A DNA stretch of 64,000 bases from Sphingopyxis sp. PAMC25046 (lineage in GTDB: Bacteria > Pseudomonadota > Alphaproteobacteria > Sphingomonadales > Sphingomonadaceae): NCBI RefSeq assembly GCF_004795895.1, contig NZ_CP039250.1, positions 3,906,001 through 3,970,000 on the forward strand, read 5' to 3'. The notes under the pieces are model-generated. The model was not told the origin of the DNA. It saw nothing but the letters and a program-made list of their open reading frames with translations, and ran no database searches. Made by a program: the position numbers and the translations under genes. This document shows positions 1 to 9,686 of the stretch, one piece after another. Within the stretch, counting starts at the first letter, position 1, and each line of letters opens with the position of its first letter.

Positions 1-303
1 CCCCGCGCCGCAATCGGCGGCACCGGCACAGCAATTTTCCATGAGGTAAGCGACCAGCGAATTCATTGCCGGATAATTGGCGCGATAGATAATCGAGCGA
101 TGCTGCCGTTCCTGCAAAACCAACCCCGCCTCGCGAAGCTGGGTTAGGTGAAACGACAGCGAGCTATTCGGCACACCAAGCTTCTCAGCGATCACGCCTG
201 CCGCCAGCCCGTCCTTGCCAGCTTGCACCAGCATGCGGAACAGCGCGAGGCGATGCGCCTGCGCAAGGGCGCCCAAGGCGTCGATGGCTGCGTCGGCTTT
301 CAT
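1..303 (-). CDS. arsR: ArsR-family metalloregulator, partial at left edge
   Basis: The reading frame starts with ATG at 303 and runs unbroken off the left edge; 101 codons are visible and no stop. Residues about 10-75 form an ArsR winged helix, with the recognition helix around PNSSLSFHLTQL. A cysteine pair (Cys91, Cys92) and Cys98 lie in ENCCAGAADC, the same Cys-Cys-N5-Cys spacing as the arsenite site described for Acidithiobacillus ferrooxidans ArsR. It should therefore repress an arsenic-resistance operon, which would begin beyond position 1. It is divergent from acnA and has two inverted repeats upstream. Family is certain; arsenite sensing is inferred from the cysteine spacing. Confidence 0.9.
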   Translation of the reverse strand, partial: MKADAAIDALGALAQAHRLALFRMLVQAGKDGLAAGVIAEKLGVPNSSLSFHLTQLREAGLVLQERQHRSIIYRANYPAMNSLVAYLMENCCAGAADCGAG

Positions 304-313
304 TTGCGAATCC

Positions 314-337
314 TCATTTCCATTAAGATCGAAATGA
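314..337. promoter_or_regulatory. Perfect inverted repeat, candidate ArsR operator 1
   Basis: TCATTTC at 314-320 is matched by GAAATGA at 331-337 across a 10-base spacer, a perfect 7-bp inverted repeat. It starts 10 bp upstream of the arsR start codon, where an autorepressing ArsR would bind. A related repeat follows at 363-384. Confidence 0.6.
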
Positions 338-362
338 CAGCAGAAAACCGCCCGGTCAAGCT

Positions 363-384
363 CATTTTGATAAATATGGAAATG
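363..384. promoter_or_regulatory. Imperfect inverted repeat, candidate ArsR operator 2
   Basis: CATTT at 363-367 and AAATG at 380-384 repeat the core of the palindrome at 314-337, here with a 12-base AT-rich spacer. Two related half-site pairs between arsR and acnA suggest a double operator covering the arsR promoter. The rest of the gap to acnA (385-550) shows no clear feature beyond a GGGGA ribosome-binding site 10 bases before the acnA start. Confidence 0.4.
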
Positions 385-550
385 GAGATTGGCCGCGCAA
401 CCAGTTCTCCCCCACCCCCTTGCATTTCCGTGACCTAGGCGTAAGGCGGCGCCAACATAAACCTGCGCGTGCGACTCCGCTTGGGCTCCGCTCTCCCGAA
501 CGGGCCTCGGCCGTCATTCCCCGCCGCGCCAACATGGGGACTGCAATCCT

Positions 551-3223
<2,673 letters not shown>

Positions 3224-3248
3224 CGCCGCGCGCCGCTGATGCTATGAG

Positions 3249-3278
3249 CGCCCGCCCCCTCACTGGGGCGGGCGTTTT
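3249..3278 (+). terminator. Intrinsic terminator of acnA
   Basis: CGCCCGCCCC at 3249-3258 pairs perfectly with GGGGCGGGCG at 3265-3274 around a 6-base loop, and TTTT follows at 3275-3278. It lies 26 bases after the acnA stop codon. Confidence 0.85.
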
Positions 3279-3296
3279 CATTTGGAGAAGGGCCGC

Positions 3297-3572
3297 ATGG
3301 ACGCGGAGGTCATCGTCATCGAGGTTATCGGCTGGAACGCCGCCGCGATCATCCTCGCCGCCTATATCCTGCTGTCGCTCGGCAAGCTCGAAGGGCGGAG
3401 CTATTTCTATCAGTGGATGAACGTGATCGGCGCCGGCGGCTTCATCGTCAATTCGGGCTACAACGGCGCGCTGCCCTCGGCCGTGCTCAACGTCATATGG
3501 GCCGCGATGGGACTGTTCACGCTGTGGAGCGTCTGGCGCGCGCGGCAAGCAGCGCGCGCCGCGATCCCCTAG
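3297..3572 (+). CDS. Small CBU_0592-like membrane protein
   Basis: A 91-residue protein with about three hydrophobic segments: one near the N-terminus (VIGWNAAAIILAAYILLSLG), one around NVIGAGGFIVNSGYNG, and one around AVLNVIWAAMGLFTLWSVW. The LGKLEGRSYFYQWMN...N-GY-GALPS-VLNV-W pattern fits the uncharacterised CBU_0592-type membrane family, to my recollection. The ATG at 3297 is preferred to an upstream TTG because GGAG lies 9-10 bases before it. Its stop codon overlaps the stop of the converging amidohydrolase (shared CTAG). No function is known. Confidence 0.75.
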   Translation: MDAEVIVIEVIGWNAAAIILAAYILLSLGKLEGRSYFYQWMNVIGAGGFIVNSGYNGALPSAVLNVIWAAMGLFTLWSVWRARQAARAAIP

Positions 3573-5026
3573 CGCGCCGCCCCCTCAGCGTTCCACGCCG
3601 CGACCTTCGCGCGCGTATCGGCGAGCATCTTGTCGAGCGCGGCGCGATCCTGCACCATTCCGCGCAGCACCACCGTGTCAATGGCGCGCGTCGCCGCAAT
3701 ATCCTCAAGCGGATTCTTCGTCAGCAGCACCAGATCGGCCGCCATGCCGGGTTTGATCGCCCCATAACGATCGAGCTGGCCGAACCATGCCGGTCCCGCA
3801 CGCGTCGCCGAAGCGAGCGCCTGCGCCGGAGTCAGCCCCTTCGCCATGAAAAGCTCGATTTCATCGTGCAGCCCGAAACCCGGATAGTTGAAGCTGTTCA
3901 AGAAGCCTGCATCGGTCCCCGCGATGATCGGCACCCCCGCTTCGGCGAGCATCGGCAGGATCGTCGCCACATCTTCGATCTGCTTGTGCCGTGCCGCGAT
4001 CGCCGCCGCATCGGCCTTGGCCGCACGCTCGATCCGCCAGTCATAGGTCTTGCGCAGCTTCGGCCCGATATAGGCGAGCCCCTCGTCCTTCGAATGATCG
4101 TCGCGGTCGAGATAGGCGATGATGCGGCTACCGTTGAGCGTCGGCGTGACGGACACGCCCTTCGCCGCAAAGCGGCGATAGGCCGCCATCGCGGTGTCGC
4201 GGTCGAACCCCGCGTCGAGCCGGCGGTTCGCCTCGGCGCGGTCGATGCGCTTCGCGGCGAAATCGGCGGCGATCGCGGCTTCGTCCTTCGCGCCGGCATT
4301 ATAGGCATAGTCGAGATGCTCGATCGAACTGATCCCCGCGTCGACCGCCTGATCGACGGTCAGCGCCATCGGGATGTGCCCCGACGTCTTGAGGCCGAGG
4401 ATCTTCGCCTGCCGCAGCGCATAGAGGAAGAGTTCGGGTTTCAGCGTGCTGTCGGTGATCTTGACGAAATCGACCTTGTCACGGTTCTTCAGGCGGTCGA
4501 GCGCTGCATCGACATCGGCCTCGCTGCCGACCTCGATCGTGCCCTTCCAGACCGGTGCGATCCCTTCGATCTTCGCGCCGGAGGTCAACAGCCGCGGTCC
4601 GAACAGCTTTCCCTTCGCAATCTCGCCGCGCCAGGCGAGCACCTCGCCGGGCAGATCCCCCGAACAGTCGCGGATCGTCGTGATTCCGTTCGCGATATAG
4701 AGCGGCAGCAGCGCCTTATTCTCTTCGATCAACTCGGGCCCGCCGCCGAAATGGACGTGCATGTCCCAAAGACCTGGGATCAGATAGCGGCCCTTGCCCT
4801 CAATCGTTCGCCCCGCGTGCCAGTCTTTTGCAATCTCGCCGTCGGCGCCTACCGCGACAATATCGTCGCCTTTCAGCACCACCGCTTGCCCGGGAATCGT
4901 CTTCGCCGCTTCGACATCGACGATCGAGACATGGCGGATGACTACATCGCCCTGCTTCGGTGCGGCGAGTGCGGACGGGGCAAGAGCGAGCAGCGCCGGA
5001 GCGAGAGCGAGAAGCAGTTGTTTCAT
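3569..5026 (-). CDS. Secreted metal-dependent amidohydrolase
   Basis: A 485-residue amidohydrolase-superfamily enzyme with an N-terminal signal peptide (MKQLLLALAPALLALAPSALA). Metal-binding motifs appear in order: HVH in LWDMHVHFG near residue 81, a probable carbamylated Lys region, GHIP, HLDY, and the late Asp in GTDAGFLN. This layout matches the imidazolonepropionase-like or prolidase-like branch, whose members hydrolyse cyclic amides or Xaa-Pro dipeptides; the substrate cannot be read here. The ATG at 5026 puts the signal peptide at the very N-terminus; longer in-frame starts would bury it. Location should be periplasmic. Confidence 0.88.
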   Translation of the reverse strand: MKQLLLALAPALLALAPSALAAPKQGDVVIRHVSIVDVEAAKTIPGQAVVLKGDDIVAVGADGEIAKDWHAGRTIEGKGRYLIPGLWDMHVHFGGGPELIEENKALLPLYIANGITTIRDCSGDLPGEVLAWRGEIAKGKLFGPRLLTSGAKIEGIAPVWKGTIEVGSEADVDAALDRLKNRDKVDFVKITDSTLKPELFLYALRQAKILGLKTSGHIPMALTVDQAVDAGISSIEHLDYAYNAGAKDEAAIAADFAAKRIDRAEANRRLDAGFDRDTAMAAYRRFAAKGVSVTPTLNGSRIIAYLDRDDHSKDEGLAYIGPKLRKTYDWRIERAAKADAAAIAARHKQIEDVATILPMLAEAGVPIIAGTDAGFLNSFNYPGFGLHDEIELFMAKGLTPAQALASATRAGPAWFGQLDRYGAIKPGMAADLVLLTKNPLEDIAATRAIDTVVLRGMVQDRAALDKMLADTRAKVAAWNAEGAAR

Positions 5027-5075
5027 GGGAGGTGGCCTTTCCAATGACTTCCCCTTAACCGCGTCGGACGCGAGA

Positions 5076-5573
5076 TCAAGCGACCCAGACACCCTCATCC
5101 TTGTGCCATTGCTCGATCGATTTTGCAGGATAAAGGTCGAACGCCGCATCGCCGGGTCCGATGGCGGGTTCGACCCAGCCAGCCTTGTATTTGAGCATCA
5201 GATGCACGCGCGACGGCGCCGCCGGAAGCTCCGAATCGATCGCGCTAGCGAAGGGATGGACGAGATCGGGCCAGTCCGGGTCGTAAAGCCACAGCGCCGA
5301 CCCGCACGCGCGGCAAAAGCGCCGCTCGCCGCTGGATAGCCGACATGTCGGATGTTCGTCATCCTCGATCCGCGCGCGATAAAGGCCCAGATGCTTCTCG
5401 CCGTTGATTGTCAAGCTCTTGGCTTCGGCGCCGAGGTTGATCGCATAGCCGCCGCCGCCCTGTTGTTTGCGGCAGATGGAGCAATAGCAGAGCTGATATG
5501 GAACCGGCGTATGGCTTGTCACCGAAAAGCGCACTGCGCCGCACCGGCAGGATCCTTCGAGTTTGGTCGGCAT
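5076..5573 (-). CDS. GFA-family zinc protein
   Basis: This 165-residue protein belongs to the family of glutathione-dependent formaldehyde-activating enzyme (Gfa/CENP-V fold). The zinc cysteines are visible in CRCGAVRF (residues 9-16), CYCSICRK (about 29-36) and CRACGSALW. Most family members outside methylotrophs have no proven formaldehyde activity, so the substrate is open. AAAGGA lies close before the ATG at 5573. It sits directly downstream of tRNA-Val on the same strand with no hairpin between them, so read-through from the tRNA promoter is possible. Confidence 0.85.
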   Translation of the reverse strand: MPTKLEGSCRCGAVRFSVTSHTPVPYQLCYCSICRKQQGGGGYAINLGAEAKSLTINGEKHLGLYRARIEDDEHPTCRLSSGERRFCRACGSALWLYDPDWPDLVHPFASAIDSELPAAPSRVHLMLKYKAGWVEPAIGPGDAAFDLYPAKSIEQWHKDEGVWVA

Positions 5574-5633
5574 GGAATATCCTTTCGCGATCGAGGGTCG
5601 CTAGCGCCAACGCGTAATCGAAAGGAAGGTTCG

Positions 5634-5709
5634 TGGTGGGCGCTGACGGGCTCGAACCGCCGACCCTCTCGGTGTAAACGAGATGCTCTACCAACTGAGC
5701 TAAGCGCCC
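5634..5709 (-). tRNA. tRNA-Val, anticodon UAC
   Basis: The minus strand folds as a standard 76-nt tRNA with CCA encoded. The acceptor stem is GGGCGCT/AGCGCCC, the D-arm GCTC...GAGC, the anticodon stem TCTCG/CGAGA with loop TTTACAC (anticodon TAC), and the T-arm GGCGG-TTCGAGC-CCGTC. It reads GUA and, by wobble, other valine codons. The A discriminator and CCA occupy 5634-5637. Confidence 0.97.
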
Positions 5710-5783
5710 CCAGGATGTCGCCATCAGGGAGGAGCGCCCCTGCCACAAGCCGCCGTCGCTGGCAAGCGATCGGTCGCCCGCGG

Positions 5784-6755
5784 TCAGAGCCAGCCGATAT
5801 GTTTGAAGCGCCAATAGAGCGTGAGGCAGATCGCGCCCATCGCGCCGACGATCATCGGATAGCCAAAGGTCCAGCCGAGTTCGGGCATATGTTCGAAATT
5901 CATGCCGTAAATCCCCGCGATCGCGGTCGGAACCGCGAGGATTGCAGCCCAGGCGGCGAGTTGACGGGTAATCACGCCCTGACGCTGTTGTTCGAGCATA
6001 CCGTTAGTCTCGATGACCGACGCGGCAATGTCGCGCAGCCCGTTGAGGCGATATTCGGCGCGCTGGACATGATCCCAGACGTCGCGAAAAAAGGGACGCA
6101 CCGCTAGGTCGATATTGGGCATATCGTCATCCGCGGTCAGGCGGCCGGCGACCTCTTTCATCATTCCGACCAGCCGCTGAAAACGGATGATCTCGTGCCG
6201 TTGCTTGTAAAGATGCCGGATTTCGCTGGCGTCGAGCGGGGTGTCCATCACGCTGTCCTCGACCGCCAACATCCGTTCTTCGATCGAATCGATCACCGGA
6301 AAATAGCCATCGATGATGAAATCGAGCACGGCGTAGAGAACATAATCGGGACCATGTGCGAGTTTCGCCGGCAGGCTTTCGAGCCGCGCCCGGACATCGG
6401 TGTGCGTCCGCGCCGACCCGTGGCGGACGCTGACGAAGAAATGCGGGCCGATGAAAAAAGCGGTTTCCCCCGGCTGGATCGTATCGCCGTCGAGATTAGC
6501 GGTCCGGGCGATGATGAATAGCTGGTCGCCATAGGTTTCGACTTTGGGCAACTGATTCGCCTTCAGCGCATCCTCGACCGCCAGCGGATGCAGGCCGAAC
6601 CGTTTGGCGATGCCGGCAAGCTCGCCCGGCGTCGGCTCGTAGAGGCCAAGCCAGAAGAAATCGCCGGTGTCGCAATCATCGGGAATCGTCTCGTCGGGGC
6701 CAAGGTCGCGGACGAGCTTGCCGTCATGATAGAGGCGGGCGGCCATGATCGGCAT
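5784..6755 (-). CDS. corA: CorA-family Mg2+/divalent cation channel
   Basis: A 323-residue inner-membrane cation channel. The large N-terminal cytoplasmic domain and long helices are followed by the signature GMN at residues 284-286 (IYGMNFEHMPEL) between two transmembrane helices (AAILAVPTAIAGIYG and MIVGAMGAICLTLYW), with a basic C-terminal tail. GGGAG lies about 8 bases before the ATG at 6755. CorA channels take up Mg2+ and sometimes Co2+ or Ni2+ as pentamers; ZntB-type Zn2+ transport is the alternative. Confidence 0.93.
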   Translation of the reverse strand: MPIMAARLYHDGKLVRDLGPDETIPDDCDTGDFFWLGLYEPTPGELAGIAKRFGLHPLAVEDALKANQLPKVETYGDQLFIIARTANLDGDTIQPGETAFFIGPHFFVSVRHGSARTHTDVRARLESLPAKLAHGPDYVLYAVLDFIIDGYFPVIDSIEERMLAVEDSVMDTPLDASEIRHLYKQRHEIIRFQRLVGMMKEVAGRLTADDDMPNIDLAVRPFFRDVWDHVQRAEYRLNGLRDIAASVIETNGMLEQQRQGVITRQLAAWAAILAVPTAIAGIYGMNFEHMPELGWTFGYPMIVGAMGAICLTLYWRFKHIGWL

Positions 6756-6830
6756 TCGGTGGAAACTCCCTTGCGTGCGGCGCCTATATAGTGCGCGTGA
6801 ACCGCAACGGAAATCACCTCTCCGACCGGA

Positions 6831-7343
6831 TTATATGTCCCGGCTGTCATACGCCCATTGGAGCAGTGCCTGGCGCTGCTTCGGGCGACAAAAGGGATCG
6901 CCGGGCTCACAATGCTTGCGCACCTGCGCCGCATGACGCCGGAACGCGCGCCATCGCGCGATCTGCCGGCGATCTTCGTCCGGCATCCGCCGTCCCGAAT
7001 AATAGCGGCAATACCATTGGAACCAGCCGCGTGGATCGTCGGGATGGATCCAGCCCTTTTCGATCCAGACGCGGAGCGGCACGCTCGCCCGAACGCCGAA
7101 ATAGTTCAGCGAACAATCAGGATATTGCGGCGCGAGCTTCGCCTCTCTGAACCAGCTTGCAGGGAATTCGGCCGCACAGTCGGTCATATATTTCCCGCAG
7201 AACACGCCCAGCTTAAGCATCTCCGCCGGGGTGAGTTCGGGCTCGAAATCGGGATCGAATGCCCGCCCCATTGGTGCCGTGCGCGTGTAACGATAGCCCT
7301 TCTGCATCCGGTCGTTCACAACCACTTCGGCTTCGTTCTTCAT
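6831..7343 (-). CDS. Conserved protein of unknown function
   Basis: A 170-residue soluble protein with no signal peptide or membrane segment. It is rich in aromatic and charged residues, with blocks such as FEPELTPAEMLKLGVFCGKYMTDC, FGVRASVPLRVWIEKGWIHPDDPRGWFQWYCRYYSGRR and RWRAFRRHAAQVRKHC. Dense conserved-looking Trp, Tyr, Cys and Arg residues argue for a real folded protein. I recall close relatives annotated only as hypothetical in many bacteria, but cannot name a family. It lies upstream of corA on the same strand with a 75-bp gap, so the two may be co-transcribed. Confidence 0.75.
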   Translation of the reverse strand: MKNEAEVVVNDRMQKGYRYTRTAPMGRAFDPDFEPELTPAEMLKLGVFCGKYMTDCAAEFPASWFREAKLAPQYPDCSLNYFGVRASVPLRVWIEKGWIHPDDPRGWFQWYCRYYSGRRMPDEDRRQIARWRAFRRHAAQVRKHCEPGDPFCRPKQRQALLQWAYDSRDI

Positions 7344-7381
7344 CCGCCGAGACTAGCGCCCCGCTCCCGACCGGGCCATCG

Positions 7382-8425
7382 CTATTCGTCGAGTGCCTCG
7401 AAATAGCGGGCAAGCGCATCAAAGGCTCCCTCGGCCAGCGCGATGAAGATGCGGCGGCCGTCGTGCGGGTCGGCTTCCCGCACGAAGAGGCCCGCGTCGG
7501 TCATCGTCTTGATCCAGCGCAGCGCCGTCGTCGCGGGAACAGCGGCCGCGATGCACAGGCTTGACACTGACACCGGCTGACGCTCGAGCCGCGCGGCGTA
7601 AAGGTCGAGCAACATGTCCCACGCCGGATCGGCGAACAGGTCGGCCGGGAAATATTGCTCGCGCATCCGCCGCTGCCGCAGCATCCGCCGCACCGCTTTC
7701 GCACGCTGCCGGTCGAGCACTCGGTCTTCGGGAACGAAGCTGCGCGGCATTGCCGCATAGTCGCGCGTCGGCGCGCGAACCTGCTCTGTTGCGGCCGAAT
7801 CGGCGTCCCACGGCACGAAGCCGGTCGGCGTACCGGGAAGACCGCTCCGCTGTCCCGCAAGGTCGCTGAGAAGGCGGGAAATGCGCGCGACTTCCTCTTG
7901 CAGCCGGTCGATCCGCTCCATGGCGTCGTCGCGGGCGATATCATGGACCACCCCGTACCGCGTGCGTCGTGCCGCCGCGAGCGCGACGAGCTTGTCGGCC
8001 GGATCGGCGTCGATGAGTAGCTGGACCTCGATCGATGCAGGAATGGCCGCGACGATTCGGTCGAGCGCCGACAAAGAGGCTTCGCAAATCAGGTTGCATC
8101 CCTGCTCGCCCGCTGCCGCGCAAATGTCGGCCAGCGTCTCGCTCTCCATCGCGTCTGCTGCCGCCAGCCAGACGATATCGAGCGTATCGGTCCGCCGGAT
8201 ATGGCTCGCCGCCTGCAACGTCCCGACCGTTCCGGCCACCCGTATGTCGGAGAGGACAGCGATATCGGGCAAATCCGCGCGGGTCCCGACGAACAATAGC
8301 GGCGACGCGACAGCGTCAGGACTCGGGTCCCTGGATTGTGCCCCTGGCCAAACCTCGCCCGAACGAAAACCCCGATCCGGAAGAACCGACGTGTCGAAGT
8401 CGATTTGCGTCCTCTGGTCCATCAT
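7382..8425 (-). CDS. Winged-helix (MarR-like) regulator with response-regulator-like N-terminus
   Basis: The last 100 residues or so of this 347-residue protein form a winged helix: a helix AWDMLLDLYAARL, the recognition region SVSSLCIAAAVPATTALRWIKTM, and a wing ending in DPHDGRRIFIALAEG, typical of MarR-like regulators. Residues about 40-165 look like an alpha/beta Rossmann-type domain without catalytic motifs. A short coiled segment (MERIDRLQEEVARISRLLSDLAGQ) links the two and may mediate dimerisation. Similar architectures recur in sphingomonads. Target and signal are unknown. Two adjacent ATGs (8425, 8422) are possible starts. Confidence 0.75.
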   Translation of the reverse strand: MMDQRTQIDFDTSVLPDRGFRSGEVWPGAQSRDPSPDAVASPLLFVGTRADLPDIAVLSDIRVAGTVGTLQAASHIRRTDTLDIVWLAAADAMESETLADICAAAGEQGCNLICEASLSALDRIVAAIPASIEVQLLIDADPADKLVALAAARRTRYGVVHDIARDDAMERIDRLQEEVARISRLLSDLAGQRSGLPGTPTGFVPWDADSAATEQVRAPTRDYAAMPRSFVPEDRVLDRQRAKAVRRMLRQRRMREQYFPADLFADPAWDMLLDLYAARLERQPVSVSSLCIAAAVPATTALRWIKTMTDAGLFVREADPHDGRRIFIALAEGAFDALARYFEALDE

Positions 8426-8658
8426 GCTGCAGCCCCCGTTTCCATCGCTCCACCTTGGCGTAACTATGTCGTCATTCCGGCGTTATTCACCTTTTGTTCG
8501 TTCCTGTTTGCCGCCAATCCGGACCCAAAAGCGCAATTGGCATGAGTCGCCACTATGTAGGATAGAACGGAATGATCCATTTTGGACATGATTTGTTCTC
8601 ATAGTCAATCTTTTATTCGGACTTGCCAATCGGGTCGCCGCGGGCGCACTCGGGGACC

Positions 8659-9240
8659 ATGACCCGCGCTCCGTCTCCCCTCACCCGTTTGCGCTGGCGG
8701 CGGCGGCTGCGTTCGCTCATCGCGTTGCTGTTGCTCGCAGGCCTGGCGCTGGCGGCGTGGGTGTGGTTACCGGCACCTATTGCGACGGTGCCCATTGTCC
8801 ATATCATCGACGGCGATAGCCTGACGGTGCGGCATGAAGACAGCACGCTGACTATCCGGTTGACGGGGATCGACGCGGCCGAATATCGGCAAGATTGCGC
8901 GCGCGCCGACGCGAGCCGATGGCCGTGCGGCCGGGAAGCGCGCGCGATGCTCGAAAAGCTCGCAGGGCGAGGCCCACTCCATTGCGAGGTCGCGGCGAAG
9001 GATCGTTACGACCGCATCCTCGCCGCCTGCCGCACCGGACTCCTTCCCGACGGCATCGATCTCGGCGCCGAGATGGTGCGGCTCGGCGGCGCGATCGCGA
9101 CCAGCGACGCCTATATGGTCGAAGAGGCCGAGGCGCAGGCGAAGCGGCGCGGGATCTGGCAAGGCGATTTCGTGCGGCCCGCCGACTGGCGCGCGGCGCA
9201 TGAACGGCCGGCCACCGCGATGGCCCGGCCCGACGCTTAG
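8659..9240 (+). CDS. Membrane-anchored thermonuclease (SNase-like)
   Basis: A 193-residue staphylococcal-nuclease-like protein. An N-terminal basic stretch and one transmembrane segment (SLIALLLLAGLALAAWVWL) anchor or export it. The SNase core follows: HIIDGDSLTV, then IRLTGIDAAEYRQ with the catalytic Arg and Glu, then KDRYDRILAAC with the second Arg. Expected activity is Ca2+-dependent cleavage of RNA and DNA outside the cytoplasm. The ATG at 8659 follows CGGGG and gives a proper signal anchor; the in-frame ATG 36 bases upstream adds a polar extension and is less likely. The 233-bp region before it shows no firm promoter. Confidence 0.85.
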   Translation: MTRAPSPLTRLRWRRRLRSLIALLLLAGLALAAWVWLPAPIATVPIVHIIDGDSLTVRHEDSTLTIRLTGIDAAEYRQDCARADASRWPCGREARAMLEKLAGRGPLHCEVAAKDRYDRILAACRTGLLPDGIDLGAEMVRLGGAIATSDAYMVEEAEAQAKRRGIWQGDFVRPADWRAAHERPATAMARPDA

Positions 9241-9305
9241 CGTCAGGCCGCCCGCCGCGACGCACCCGCTATGCCTCGCCAAAGTTTCGGGCTAGGGCAA
9301 ACCAT

Positions 9306-9686
9306 ATGAACAGCCTGTTTCCCGTAATGATCGGCGGCGCGATCGGCGCCGGCGCCCGCCATCTGGTCGGCCAAGCGATGCTCGCGCGGCTCGGCCCCGG
9401 TTTTCCCTGGTGGACGCTGTCGATCAATATCGTCGGCGGCCTGTTGATGGGGCTGCTGATCGGCGCGCTCGCACGCAGCAGCGACGGCGGCGAAACCGCG
9501 CGCCTGTTTATCGGCGTCGGGATCCTCGGCGGCTTCACCACCTTCTCCTCTTTTAGCATGGAATTCTGGATGCTTTTCGAACGCGGTCAAAATGCTCAGG
9601 CGGCCGCCTATGCCCTCGCGTCGGTGATCGGCGCGATCGCCGCCTGCGGGCTCGGCCTGTTCATCATGCGCCAGGTGCCGGCATGA
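9306..9686 (+). CDS. crcB: Fluoride channel CrcB/Fluc
   Basis: A 126-residue inner-membrane protein with four transmembrane helices that exports fluoride by channel-mediated efflux as an antiparallel dimer. The signature GGFTTFSSFS is at residues 75-84, and the conserved Asn of the first half is in SINIVGG. Length is typical. The stop codon overlaps the next start (ATGA), coupling it to the pseudouridine synthase gene. I see no fluoride riboswitch in the 65 bases upstream. Confidence 0.95.
   Translation: MNSLFPVMIGGAIGAGARHLVGQAMLARLGPGFPWWTLSINIVGGLLMGLLIGALARSSDGGETARLFIGVGILGGFTTFSSFSMEFWMLFERGQNAQAAAYALASVIGAIAACGLGLFIMRQVPA

Noticed and set aside
8460..8520. Possible LexA box around GTTCGTTCCTGTTTG
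   Set aside because: The alphaproteobacterial consensus needs GTTC-N7-GTTC; here the second half-site is TTTG, so the match is partial.
9241..9305. Fluoride riboswitch before crcB
   Set aside because: The gap is only 65 bases and shows none of the conserved crcB riboswitch segments; no stable pseudoknot was found by eye.
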